Source: Anaerolineales bacterium (GTDB taxonomy: Bacteria; Chloroflexota; Anaerolineae; 4572-78; J111). Taken from it: DNA of 64,000 nt. Under the pieces are notes generated by a model. It made no database searches. It saw only the letters and a program-made list of their open reading frames with translations, and was not told the origin of the DNA. Positions 7,495-16,542 of this stretch are shown one piece after another; the first letter of the stretch is position 1, and each line of letters begins with the position of its first letter. The position numbers were made by a program, and so were the translations under genes. The stretch covers positions 124,001-188,000 of the forward strand of contig JACKAU010000014.1 in the NCBI GenBank assembly GCA_020634855.1, in the 5' to 3' direction.

Positions 7495-8466
7495 ATGTCC
7501 ACAGTCATCAAATCTCAGACAGACGTCGCCAAAGTGCGCAGCGCCCAACCCAACCCCCGGCGCGATCTCAGCGACAAAGCGATCCGCAACATATTCATCT
7601 TTCCCACCCTGGTGCTGCTAATTGCCATTAACGTGTTCCCATTGGTTTACAGCCTCTACTTGAGCTTTACCAACTACTCGGCCATCGCCAATAAGCAGCC
7701 GGTCTGGGTTGGCTTCGAAAACTTTGGCCGGGTGCTCAGTGATGAGCGCATGTGGGAAATCTTTTCAACCACCGGCCAGTATGTTCTATTTTCGGTCGCA
7801 TTACAACTCATTCTGGGGTTTGCCCTGGCTATGTTGGTGCGTGACAAATTCTTTGGCAGCGGCCTGGTGACCACTTTGATTCTGGTGCCGATGATGCTCT
7901 CGCCGGTGGTGGTCGGCCTGTTCTGGAAGTTGATGTACAACCCTACCTTCGGCTATGTCAACTATCTGCTCGGTTTCAGCAACCCCTCGCTAGCGCCTGA
8001 CTGGCTGGCCAGCCGTTGGGCGGGTGACCCAACGCCCGGACTGGCTTTATGGGCTGTCATCATCGTTGATGTCTGGATGTGGACGCCCTTTGTGATGCTG
8101 CTGATTCTCTCCGGGTTAAAAGCCATCCCCGATTATCTGTACGAAGCGGCGGCCATCGACCGCGCCAGCGCCTGGTTCCAGTTCTGGCGCATCACCCTCC
8201 CGCAAGTCACACCGTTGATGATGATTGCCATTCTATTCCGCACCATTGAGGCCTTCAACAAATCGTTCGATCTAGTGATGGGGATGACCGGCGGCGGGCC
8301 GGGAACCCAAACCGAGGTGGTCGCGGTGACACTCTACAAACAAGCCTTCCAAGGCCAATGGCAAACCGGCCGAGCCAGCGCCTTGGCCTATATGGTGCTG
8401 ATCATCATTATCGCCATCAGCAACCTTTACATTAGAAATCTCAACCGCATGAAGGAAGGGGCCTAA
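7495..8466 (+). CDS. sugar ABC transporter permease (MalF/UgpA-like)
   Basis: 323 residues from the ATG at 7495; the longer frame runs through the intercistronic hairpin and is discarded. Six hydrophobic segments are seen, beginning with NIFIFPTLVLLIAINVFPLV, and the cytoplasmic EAA loop reads YEAAAIDRASAWFQFWRITL, the contact site for the ATPase. It lies in order after the binding lipoprotein and 2 bp before the second permease, so the two form the membrane channel. The ribosome binding site is weak (agagag), in keeping with lower expression than the lipoprotein. The family imports sugars and polyols; specificity is not visible. Confidence 0.92.
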   Translation: MSTVIKSQTDVAKVRSAQPNPRRDLSDKAIRNIFIFPTLVLLIAINVFPLVYSLYLSFTNYSAIANKQPVWVGFENFGRVLSDERMWEIFSTTGQYVLFSVALQLILGFALAMLVRDKFFGSGLVTTLILVPMMLSPVVVGLFWKLMYNPTFGYVNYLLGFSNPSLAPDWLASRWAGDPTPGLALWAVIIVDVWMWTPFVMLLILSGLKAIPDYLYEAAAIDRASAWFQFWRITLPQVTPLMMIAILFRTIEAFNKSFDLVMGMTGGGPGTQTEVVAVTLYKQAFQGQWQTGRASALAYMVLIIIIAISNLYIRNLNRMKEGA

Positions 8467-8468
8467 TT

Positions 8469-9467
8469 ATGGCATCATTTGAGGAAACCGGGCCGCGTAA
8501 TCCGGTCACCGAAAGCATCCGCGTCGACAAAGTCCATCCTCGAGCCAGATTTTTGGATAATGCCAGGGCTATCTTCGTTCTAATTCTGGCCCTGATCGGC
8601 CTGATTCCCGTTTTAGCGATGGGCTTAACCGCCTTTAAATCGCGGGCCGATGTCGTCGCTGTGCCTCCCAAGATTGCGTTTGAACCCACGCTCGAAGGAT
8701 TTGTCTTTCTCCTGACCGAGCGGTCGCAACTCTCCGGCACTAAACTGGAAGAAGCCAAAGCCAACGCAGATGATCTCGGCTTGTTCGGTCAGATTGCGCT
8801 GCGGAACGGCCAGCGCATCAACGGCCCCAGTGACTACGTCACCCGGCTGTGGAACTCGTTGATCATCGCCGGCGGTTCAACGATTATCTCCGTTGTCCTG
8901 GGCTTGTTCGCGGCCTATGCCTTCAGCCGGTTCGATATCCCCGGCAAGGACGACCTGCTCTTTTTCATTCTGAGTACGCGCATGCTCCCGGCGGTGGTCG
9001 TCACCATCCCGCTCTTTCTGATGTTCCGCCAGTTGGGTCTATTCGACACCCACCTGGGCATGATTTTGCTGTACACCGTTTTCAACCTGTCGCTGACCGT
9101 CTGGCTGCTCAAAGGCTTCATCGATGAAATTCCGCGCGAATATGAGGAAGCCGCTCTGGTTGACGGCTACACCCGCTTCCAGGCCTTCTACAAAATTGTG
9201 CTGCCCCAAGCCGCCACCGGCATCGCCGCGACGACGGTCTTCAGCCTAATCTTTGCCTGGAACGAATACGCCTTCGCCCTGATGCTGACCAGCAACAACG
9301 CCCGCACCGCTCCCCCGGCCATCGCCACCATGCTTGGTCGCGGCGGCATCGAGTGGTCGGCCATTGCCGCCGGTACGCTTACTTTCCTGATCCCAGTCGT
9401 CATTATCACCTTCGCCCTGCGCCGTCACCTGCTGCGCGGCGTCACCTTTGGAGCGATCAGGCAGTAA
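8469..9467 (+). CDS. sugar ABC transporter permease (MalG/UgpE-like)
   Basis: 332 residues, starting 2 bp after the first permease stop. A first membrane helix (about residues 34-52) is followed by an external segment of about 75 residues, longer than in many relatives, and then by five more helices. The EAA loop reads EYEEAALVDGYTRFQAFYKI. The protein ends RRHLLRGVTFGAIRQ, the usual C-terminus of this family. It pairs with the permease at 7495-8466 to form the transmembrane pathway energised by the ATPases encoded next. Confidence 0.92.
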   Translation: MASFEETGPRNPVTESIRVDKVHPRARFLDNARAIFVLILALIGLIPVLAMGLTAFKSRADVVAVPPKIAFEPTLEGFVFLLTERSQLSGTKLEEAKANADDLGLFGQIALRNGQRINGPSDYVTRLWNSLIIAGGSTIISVVLGLFAAYAFSRFDIPGKDDLLFFILSTRMLPAVVVTIPLFLMFRQLGLFDTHLGMILLYTVFNLSLTVWLLKGFIDEIPREYEEAALVDGYTRFQAFYKIVLPQAATGIAATTVFSLIFAWNEYAFALMLTSNNARTAPPAIATMLGRGGIEWSAIAAGTLTFLIPVVIITFALRRHLLRGVTFGAIRQ

Positions 9468-9470
9468 ACG

Positions 9471-9513
9471 TATCACGTTCTACGTTCTACGTTCTGCGTA
9501 CTACGCACTACTC
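9471..9513. repeat. word-like low-complexity repeat
   Basis: Short repeats of acgttct and then tacgcacta fill the gap between the second permease and the first ATPase gene. The same 'acgtactacgcacta' words recur at about 13229-13256 and 47571-47636, also in gaps between co-directional genes. Confidence 0.5.
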
Positions 9514-9562
9514 AGGGCAAAAGTGTAACAGTCACGAAATTAATTTTCAGGATTAAACAATT

Positions 9563-10639
9563 ATGGCAACCATCAAACTCCGACAAGTAGAAAAACGATT
9601 CGGCGAATTCCAGGCCGTCAAGCCGATGGATTTGACCATCGACAGCGGCGAGTTTGTCGTATTTCTCGGCCCGTCCGGCTGTGGCAAAACCACCACGCTG
9701 CGCATGATCTCCGGCCTGGAGTCGGTCAGCACCGGCGACATCTTTCTGGATAACCGTAAGGTCACCTGGTTGCGCCCCAGTGATCGCGATATCGCCTTTG
9801 TCTTTCAATTTTTCGCGCTCTACCCCCATATGACCGCCCGGCAAAACATCGCCTTTCCCTTGCAAGCCGAAGGGGAATCGAAAGACGAGATCGACCGGCG
9901 GATCAAAGAAGTGGTCGATCTACTTCAGATTGGCCATCTGCTCAATTTCCGGCCCGGCAAGTTGAGCGGCGGCGATAAGCAACGCGTCGCCCTGGCCCGC
10001 GCTCTGGTGCGACGCCCCGCCGCCTTCCTGATGGACGAACCGCTCGGCGCGCTCGACGCCGATTTTCGCGAGAGTATGCGGGCCGAAATCAAGCGGCTGC
10101 ACCTGGACCTAAAGGCCACTACCGTCTATGTCACCCACGACCAAATTGAGGCGATGGCTATGAGCGACCGAATTGTGGTCATGTCCAACGCCGAAGTCCA
10201 GCAGGTCGGCACACCGGCCCAGGTCTATTACGACCCGGCCAACCTATTTGTGGCCCGCTTCATCGGCAGTCCGGGCATGAACCTCATCACCAGCCAATAC
10301 GGCGATGGCGTGGTCCGGCTGCCCGGCTCCAACCGCTACGCCGTGGCACCCGATTGGCGGATGGCGCTGGGAGAAGGGCTGGATAGCGACGACGTCATCA
10401 TGGGCTTCCGGCCCGAAGCGGCCCATATTAAACCTGACGGGACACTGGTCGGTGAAGTCTACGCTTCGGAACTGTACGGCGCTTACACGATGCTCCACGT
10501 CGAGCTTGAGGGCAACGAGATCATCCACATCCGCAGCGACCGCCAGATGCGGTATCCCATCGGCAGTAAGGTCCGGTTTGATCTTGACCCGGAGATGGTT
10601 CGATTTTTCAATCCCAAGACCGAAATGGCCATTAATTGA
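9563..10639 (+). CDS. sugar ABC transporter ATPase, first of two (MsmK/UgpC-like)
   Basis: 358 residues. Walker A GPSGCGKTTTLR (about 34-45), Q-loop FVFQFFALYPHM, ABC signature LSGGDKQRVALARAL (a variant of LSGGQ), Walker B AFLMDEPLGALDA and the switch His in VTHDQIEAM are all present. A C-terminal TOBE/OB domain follows (about 240-358), as expected of the CUT1 sugar-importer group. A second, different ATPase gene starts 10 bp after its stop, so the importer may use an ATPase heterodimer like the GlpS/GlpT pair of rhizobial glycerol importers (established example; inference here). Residues at the signature and Q-loop are slightly non-standard but catalytic residues are intact. Confidence 0.92.
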   Translation: MATIKLRQVEKRFGEFQAVKPMDLTIDSGEFVVFLGPSGCGKTTTLRMISGLESVSTGDIFLDNRKVTWLRPSDRDIAFVFQFFALYPHMTARQNIAFPLQAEGESKDEIDRRIKEVVDLLQIGHLLNFRPGKLSGGDKQRVALARALVRRPAAFLMDEPLGALDADFRESMRAEIKRLHLDLKATTVYVTHDQIEAMAMSDRIVVMSNAEVQQVGTPAQVYYDPANLFVARFIGSPGMNLITSQYGDGVVRLPGSNRYAVAPDWRMALGEGLDSDDVIMGFRPEAAHIKPDGTLVGEVYASELYGAYTMLHVELEGNEIIHIRSDRQMRYPIGSKVRFDLDPEMVRFFNPKTEMAIN

Positions 10640-10649
10640 GGAACTGTTC

Positions 10650-11711
10650 ATGAGCGACGTAACCTTAAAACACATAACCAAACGTTTCAGAGATGTGACC
10701 GCCCTTAGAGACGTCTCCTTTGAAATTGCAGACGGCGAATTTTTCGTTCTGCTCGGCCAGACCGGTGCGGGCAAAACCACCACTCTGCGCGTCATCGCCG
10801 GGCTGGAACAACACGATGAAGGCCAACTACTGTTTGACGGCGAGTTGGTGGACAACCTAACCCCCGCCGACCGCGATGTGGCCTTTGTCTTTCAGCAGTA
10901 TTCGCTTTATCCCACCATGTCGGTCTACGACAATTTAGCTTTTCCACTGCGCTCGCCGATGCGCAAAACGCCCGAAGCGGAAATCCGCCAGCGAGTCCAA
11001 AGCGCCGCCGAGACACTGCGCATCAACCATCTGCTCGACCGGAAAACGGCCCACTTATCCGGGGGTGAGATGCAACGGGTTTCGATTGGGCGGGCCATTG
11101 TCCGCGAACCGCGCATCTATTTAATGGATGAACCGCTGTCTAACCTGGATGCCAAACTGCGCGAAGCCTTGCGCGTTGAACTGCAACACCTGCAAAAAAC
11201 CCAGGGCAGCACCACCCTCTTCGTCACCCACGATCAGGTTGAGGCGTTGACGATGGCCGACCGGATCGGCGTGCTGGACCAGGGACAGTTGGTCCAAGTC
11301 GGCAGTCCCGATGACATCTACGACCGGCCGGCTACCACCTTTGTGGCCCAGTTGGTCGGGACGCCGGGCATCAATCTGCTCCCGGCCAACCGCCAAAACG
11401 GCTCGTTAATCGTCAAGGACAGCTCAATTCAATTACCGAAGCAGTCGGGTTCGGACAACGTTCCGGCCGACTTCATTTTGGGCGTTCGACCGGAAGACGT
11501 ACAGCCCTCGCCCAACGGTAATTTCGCCGGCGAGGTCCGGCTGATCGAACCGCTCGGCGTCGAAACGATTTTGCACATCAAATCGGGCCAGCAGTCGTTA
11601 TTGAGCATCGTTACCGGTATGGCCAGTTGGACCATCGGCGAACCGGTTCGCTTCAACATCGCCGGCGACCGGGTTCACTACTTCGCCAACGATGGCAAAC
11701 GGGTTAGTTAG
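10650..11711 (+). CDS. sugar ABC transporter ATPase, second of two
   Basis: 353 residues from the ATG at 10650; the in-frame region upstream overlaps the first ATPase in another frame and is not used. Walker A GQTGAGKTTTLR, Q-loop FVFQQYSLYPTM, signature LSGGEMQRVSIGRAI, Walker B IYLMDEPLSNLDA and switch VTHDQVEAL are complete. A TOBE domain occupies about 240-353. It differs clearly from the first ATPase (GQTGAG against GPSGCG), so this is an old duplication rather than a recent copy. Both probably bind the same permease pair, giving an asymmetric importer. Confidence 0.92.
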   Translation: MSDVTLKHITKRFRDVTALRDVSFEIADGEFFVLLGQTGAGKTTTLRVIAGLEQHDEGQLLFDGELVDNLTPADRDVAFVFQQYSLYPTMSVYDNLAFPLRSPMRKTPEAEIRQRVQSAAETLRINHLLDRKTAHLSGGEMQRVSIGRAIVREPRIYLMDEPLSNLDAKLREALRVELQHLQKTQGSTTLFVTHDQVEALTMADRIGVLDQGQLVQVGSPDDIYDRPATTFVAQLVGTPGINLLPANRQNGSLIVKDSSIQLPKQSGSDNVPADFILGVRPEDVQPSPNGNFAGEVRLIEPLGVETILHIKSGQQSLLSIVTGMASWTIGEPVRFNIAGDRVHYFANDGKRVS

Positions 11712-11803
11712 TTAGTTAGTTGGTTGGTTGGTTGGTTGGTCAGTTGGTTGGTTGGCTACATCCATCCATCTTACGAACCAATGAACGAACCAACTGACCA
11801 ACC
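11709..11803. repeat. TTAG/TTGG tetranucleotide repeat forming a perfect 16-bp inverted repeat
   Basis: Runs of ttag and then ttgg follow the ATPase stop. The arms at 11734-11749 and 11788-11803 are perfect 16-bp complements, so the transcript can fold into a hairpin just before the ribosome binding site of the next gene. Confidence 0.75.
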
Positions 11804-11829
11804 ATCCCACATTTTATAAGGAGCAAACT

Positions 11830-12291
11830 ATGACAGGTATCCGCCGCTACATCCCCGTCCAACTCATCATCTGGATTATCGTTTGTCTGATCCTGGGCGT
11901 GATTTCCGGCCCGATCATTCAAGCTACCGCTTCCGAGGAGCAACTGACGCGCAACGTGCTGCTGTCGGCTATTCCCTTTATTCTTTACTTTGTGACGATT
12001 GTCCTGTTTTTTATCGCTTTGATTGTCATTGCTGCGAACGTGCTTAATCACAAAATCCCGGCCAATGTCTACGGCCCGATCGAGAAGATTATCATCGCCG
12101 GGATTATCATCGGCATCGTGGGCATGTTCCAACCGTGGTGGTTTCCCGGCTTTCGACTGGGTTTCTTTCTGCTCCTAATCTCAACCCTGGCCTTTATTTT
12201 GTGGAGCCATGTTACACCCAAGGGTCGCCAACAAGAAGAAACCGCCAGCAGCGTTTCTATCAGTGAATTTGAACGGCAAGAAGCATCGTAG
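11830..12291 (+). CDS. small four-helix membrane protein of unknown function
   Basis: 153 residues with four predicted membrane helices: QLIIWIIVCLILGVISGPII, a second around AIPFILYFVTIVLFFIALIV, a third around IEKIIIAGIIIGIVGMF, and a fourth around GFFLLLISTLAFILW. It ends in a short polar, acidic tail (EETASSVSISEFERQEAS). The start is preceded by TAAGGAGCAAACT. It lies between the transporter ATPases and the ketose epimerase, all in one direction, so it may be an accessory to the importer. I recognise no characterised family, and no catalytic motif is visible. Confidence 0.7.
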   Translation: MTGIRRYIPVQLIIWIIVCLILGVISGPIIQATASEEQLTRNVLLSAIPFILYFVTIVLFFIALIVIAANVLNHKIPANVYGPIEKIIIAGIIIGIVGMFQPWWFPGFRLGFFLLLISTLAFILWSHVTPKGRQQEETASSVSISEFERQEAS

Positions 12292-12313
12292 GATATTATT
12301 GAAGGAGACACGC

Positions 12314-13162
12314 ATGAAGTTTGGCGCAAACACCTGGATTTGGTTTTCCCCCTTTACAATGGCCCAGCTAACCACTACCGCCGAGCGCATGGCCGAGGCC
12401 GGCTTCGACCTGATCGAATTTCCCATCGAAACGATTGACGGTTTTGACTACGCCGAAGCCGCCGCCATTGCCCGCGACCACGGATTGGGTACAAGCACCT
12501 GCGCGGCGATGGGGCCGGATCGCGATTTGATCCACCCCGACGAGGCCATCCGCGACAACGGGCTGGCCTATATCCGCCACTGCATCGAAGCGGCCCGCAC
12601 GCTTGGCTCATCGACCCTGGTCGGGCCGATTTACTCTGCCGTGGGACGCACCTGGCAGGCTACGCCGGACGAGCGGTCGAGAGACATCGACCTACTGGTG
12701 CGGCAACTGTCCAAACTGGCCGCGTATGCCGCCGATTACGGCGTCACCCTCTGCATCGAACCCCTCAACCGCTTTGAAACCAGCTTCATCAACACGGTCG
12801 AACAAGCCATCGAAGTCATTGATCGGGTCGATCATCCCCACTGTAAACTCCTCCTCGACACCTTCCATATGAACATCGAAGAACTCTCCCTCGGCGACGC
12901 TATCCGCACCGCCGGGCCGCGCGTCGGTCACTTTCACGCCTGTGAGAACGGTCGGGGCGCACCGGGGTCGGGCCATGTGCCGTGGGACGATGTGGCTCAG
13001 GGCCTACGGGACATCGACTACAACGGCGCGGTCGTCATCGAGTCGTTCACGGCCGAGGTTAAATCCATTGCTCGCGCCGCCGCCATCTGGCGCCCGCTGG
13101 CGCCCACCCAGGATGCTATCGCCTACGATGGATTAACGTTTCTAAAAAGATTGCTGACGTAA
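12314..13162 (+). CDS. ketose 3-epimerase family TIM barrel (D-tagatose/D-psicose 3-epimerase type)
   Basis: 282 residues from the ATG behind GAAGGAGACACGC. The four metal ligands of the D-tagatose 3-epimerase family are in place: Glu149 (CIEPLNRFETS), Asp182 (LLDTFHMNIEE), His208 (GHFHACENGR) and Glu243 (VVIESF), each offset by three from the Pseudomonas cichorii enzyme numbering E152, D185, H211, E246 (recalled). The LDTFHMNIEE block is diagnostic. The reaction would be C3 epimerisation of a free ketose such as D-tagatose, D-psicose, D-xylulose or L-ribulose. Placed behind the importer, it probably channels an unusual ketose into a kinase substrate. Exact sugar preference cannot be decided. 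Confidence 0.88.
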   Translation: MKFGANTWIWFSPFTMAQLTTTAERMAEAGFDLIEFPIETIDGFDYAEAAAIARDHGLGTSTCAAMGPDRDLIHPDEAIRDNGLAYIRHCIEAARTLGSSTLVGPIYSAVGRTWQATPDERSRDIDLLVRQLSKLAAYAADYGVTLCIEPLNRFETSFINTVEQAIEVIDRVDHPHCKLLLDTFHMNIEELSLGDAIRTAGPRVGHFHACENGRGAPGSGHVPWDDVAQGLRDIDYNGAVVIESFTAEVKSIARAAAIWRPLAPTQDAIAYDGLTFLKRLLT

Positions 13163-13186
13163 CCGGAACTAAGTCAATGACATCAA

Positions 13187-13287
13187 GTTATTACGTCGTG
13201 CGCAGTGGGCAGTGATGAAACTTAACCACTACGTACTACGCACTACGCAATGCGTTGGTAGCACAGTAAATCATAGGCGTAATAACG
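13187..13287. repeat. word-like repeat in the epimerase/PEP-hydrolase gap
   Basis: The gap contains ttattacgtcg and its near complement (gcgtaataacgcc) flanking gtgcgcagtgggcagtg and tacgtactacgcactacgc words. It belongs with the other low-complexity intergenic repeats and carries no ORF. Confidence 0.5.
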
Positions 13288-13329
13288 CCTCAACCTGATG
13301 GTCATTGAAACAGAGAAAGGAGACAACCA

Positions 13330-14160
13330 ATGCCATTCATTTCACGTGACACGGCCCTGACGCGGCTGCGCGAACAAGTCGCCCAGGGAACCCCCATTAT
13401 CGGGGCCGGCGCCGGGACGGGTATCTCAGCCAAATTTGCCGAGCGCGGCGGGGTCGACATTATCATCATCTACAACTCCGGTCGTTTTCGTATGGGGGGG
13501 CGCGGCAGTTTGGCCGGGCTAATGCCCTACGGCGACGCCAACGAGATTGTGGTCGATATGGGCCGCGAAGTTCTGCCGGTCATCAAAAACACGCCGGTGC
13601 TGGCCGGGGTATGCGGCACCGACCCCTTCCGGTTGATGCCGGTTTTCTTGCGACAACTCAAGGACCAGGGCTTCGACGGCGTGCAGAACTTTCCCACCGT
13701 CGGCCTGATTGACGGCGTCTTCCGCCAGAACCTGGAAGAGACCGGCATGGGCTACGGCCTGGAGGTCGAGATGATCCGGCTGGCCCACGACATGGACATG
13801 CTGACCTGTCCTTACGTCTTCACTCCGGACGACGCTCGGGCCATGGCCGAAGCCGGAGCCGATGTGCTGGTTCCCCACATGGGTCTGACCACCAAAGGCA
13901 GCATCGGCGCGGAAACGGCGCTCACCCTGGAGCAGTCGGCCCAACGGGTACAGGCCATGCGGGATGCGGCGGTTGAAGTTAACCCCGATATTTTGGTACT
14001 CTGCCACGGCGGGCCAATCGCCGAGCCATCCGACGCCCAATACATCTTCAACCACACCGAAGGTATCGCCGGCTTCTTCGGCGCCAGCAGTATCGAGCGA
14101 TTAGCTACCGAACCGGCCATTGAGGGCCAGGCTAAGAAATTCAAAGATTTGGATCTTTAA
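13330..14160 (+). CDS. phosphoenolpyruvate hydrolase-like TIM-barrel protein (PF09370 type)
   Basis: 276 residues, ribosome binding site AAAGGAGACAACC. It is recognised from PIIGAGAGTGISAKFAERGG at the N-terminus, IIIYNSGRFRMGGRGSLAGL, then ADVLVPHMGLTTKGSIGA and the late CHGGPIAEPSDAQYIF block. This family (named PEP hydrolase or TIM-barrel signal transduction protein) is a class of aldolase-like barrels often encoded next to an UPF0261/Tm-1-like ATP-binding protein. That partner is not seen here; instead a cupin follows. Biochemical role in the family is poorly known; a retro-aldol or lyase step on a sugar acid is a reasonable inference from the location. Confidence 0.82.
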   Translation: MPFISRDTALTRLREQVAQGTPIIGAGAGTGISAKFAERGGVDIIIIYNSGRFRMGGRGSLAGLMPYGDANEIVVDMGREVLPVIKNTPVLAGVCGTDPFRLMPVFLRQLKDQGFDGVQNFPTVGLIDGVFRQNLEETGMGYGLEVEMIRLAHDMDMLTCPYVFTPDDARAMAEAGADVLVPHMGLTTKGSIGAETALTLEQSAQRVQAMRDAAVEVNPDILVLCHGGPIAEPSDAQYIFNHTEGIAGFFGASSIERLATEPAIEGQAKKFKDLDL

Positions 14161-14168
14161 CCCGATCA

Positions 14169-14290
14169 GTTAGATAGATAGATAGATAGATAGATAGTTA
14201 GTTAGATAGTTAGTTAGATAGTTAGTTAGTTAGTTAGTTAGTTTGATGGCAACCTACCAACTAACCATCCAGCCAACTAACCATCCAACT
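14169..14290. repeat. GATA/TTAG tetranucleotide repeat tract
   Basis: About 70 bp of gata and ttag units (14169-14243) is followed by aaccatcc/aactaacc words partly complementary to it, ending at the ribosome binding site of the cupin gene. Such pure tetranucleotide tracts are prone to length change by slippage. Confidence 0.75.
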
Positions 14291-14306
14291 ATATAAGGAG
14301 ACTCTG

Positions 14307-14702
14307 ATGAGTAAATTCATCTTATCAAGCGACGTTCTGCGCGAACAACTGGACTGGGGCGAGATCGGTTGGGTGGCTAACCCGCCCACCACCGAGGCCC
14401 AAGACATTACCGTTATGGAAGTAACCTTGAACGTGGGCGCCGGCCACAACTTCCACAAACACCCCGACCAGGAAGAGGTCATCTATGTTATGGCCGGTCA
14501 AATCGAGCAGTGGTTAGAACAAGAAAAAGCTATACTCAACCCTGGCGACTCGATCTTCATCAAGCGGGATGTCGTCCACGCCTCGTTCAACATTGGCGAT
14601 GACCCGGCCGTACTGATGGTGGTGCTGGGATCGTCTATCGGTGAGATTGGCTATGAAGTAGTCGATGTCGCCGACGAAGAACCCTGGAAATCATTACGAT
14701 AA
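14307..14702 (+). CDS. cupin-domain protein
   Basis: 131 residues; ATG after ATAAGGAGACTCTG. A single cupin barrel with the metal motif H-x-H (NFHKHPDQEE), the glycine-rich turn VIYVMAGQIEQW and the second motif PGDSIFIKRDVVHASFN. Small cupins of this type isomerise or bind sugars, bind metals, or sense ligands. Its place between a PEP-hydrolase-like protein and a sugar epimerase suggests a sugar-related isomerase or dioxygenase-like role, which the sequence alone cannot fix. Confidence 0.85.
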   Translation: MSKFILSSDVLREQLDWGEIGWVANPPTTEAQDITVMEVTLNVGAGHNFHKHPDQEEVIYVMAGQIEQWLEQEKAILNPGDSIFIKRDVVHASFNIGDDPAVLMVVLGSSIGEIGYEVVDVADEEPWKSLR

Positions 14703-14715
14703 GATAGCAATCAAT

Positions 14716-14812
14716 AGACCTGACAGGTTTCCGGCATAGTCGTTTGACGTAAGGTATAAGTCAACTGTCCTCGATTTACGCCCAATGGTGACTCCTAAAA
14801 CCTGTCAGGTCT
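14716..14812. repeat. 97-bp element with perfect 15-bp inverted ends, copy 1
   Basis: It starts agacctgacaggttt (14716-14730) and ends with its exact reverse complement (14798-14812). A second element of exactly 97 bp with the same ends is at 63209-63305; if that copy is reversed, the shared end extends to agacctgacaggtttccggc. The interiors otherwise differ. There is no coding capacity. It looks like a small non-autonomous mobile or palindromic repeat. Confidence 0.85.
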
Positions 14813-14850
14813 TAATAAGTTCATAACATACTTACAAGGAGAACCAAACT

Positions 14851-15858
<1,008 letters not shown>

Positions 15859-15946
15859 TTAGCCTTGGAGCATCAATGTTATGAACTTTAAAGAATTAAT
15901 CGGGGTATCTATCGTCGGCCAGCCTGACTTTAGACCCGCCGGCTAA

Positions 15947-16007
15947 TAGCCCCCTATCCCCCCAGCGGGGGAATTTTCGGCTCCCCCCGCTGGGGGGCTG
16001 GGGGGTA
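15947..16007. repeat. C/G-rich inverted repeat
   Basis: The core arms ccccccagcggggg (15958-15971) and cccccgctgggggg (15984-15997) are perfect complements around a 12-nt loop, and complementarity continues with few mismatches outward to both ends. It lies about 90 bp after the epimerase stop and could end transcription by structure, though no T run follows. Confidence 0.7.
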
Positions 16008-16027
16008 ATCTTCATTACTTTGATGCT

Positions 16028-16050
16028 GACAAAGCCAGCTTTGTCGCTCC
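16028..16050. repeat. half copy of the 50-bp double-hairpin element
   Basis: The hairpin gacaaagc-ca-gctttgtc followed by gctcc matches one half of the elements at 2899-2948 and 19249-19298. Confidence 0.65.
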
Positions 16051-16132
16051 ACAAATTTTGTTTCGAGCTGACAGGCTGTGTGGCGCGCCGGCGACTCGTT
16101 TGGTCTGAGCGGACGGGTGATAATTTTCATCA

Positions 16133-16542
16133 GTGAATCAGATGACCCGTAACTGCCGGGCGCTCGATGCACCGTGATTCGGTTGTCCCGTGGTTACCGA
16201 CCATTCGATGCACCGTGATTCATATATCCCGTGGCTGCCGACCGTTTGATGCACCGGTGAATGAGATGACCCGTGGCTGCCGACCGGTCGATGCACCGTG
16301 ATTCGGTTGTCCCGTGGCTACCGACCGTTCGATTCACCCTGATTCGGTTGTCCCGTGGCTACCGACCGGTCGATTCACCGTGATTCGGTTGTCCCGTGGC
16401 TACCGGCCGTTCGATTCACCGTGATTCGGTTGTCCCGTGGCTGCCGACCGGTCGATTCACCGTGATTCGGTTGTCCCATGGTAGCCGACCGTTTGATTCA
16501 CCGTGATTCGCATGTCCCGTAGCTGCCGACCGGTCGATTCAC
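16133..16542. repeat. tandem array of ten 41-bp units
   Basis: Ten contiguous units begin gtgattcggttgtcccgtgg (or close variants) and end cgattcacc. Unit borders: 16133, 16174, 16215, 16257 (one extra g before it), 16298, 16339, 16380, 16421, 16462, 16503. The unit length is not a multiple of three, so the array is not coding. From unit 3 on, even units carry the palindromic ccgaccggtcg while odd units carry gttcg or gtttg, indicating an 82-bp higher-order repeat. It sits in the large gap between the epimerase gene and xylA. Confidence 0.92.

Noticed and set aside
16133..16542. CRISPR array
   Set aside because: The 41-bp units are contiguous and lack unique spacers; no cas gene is in the window.
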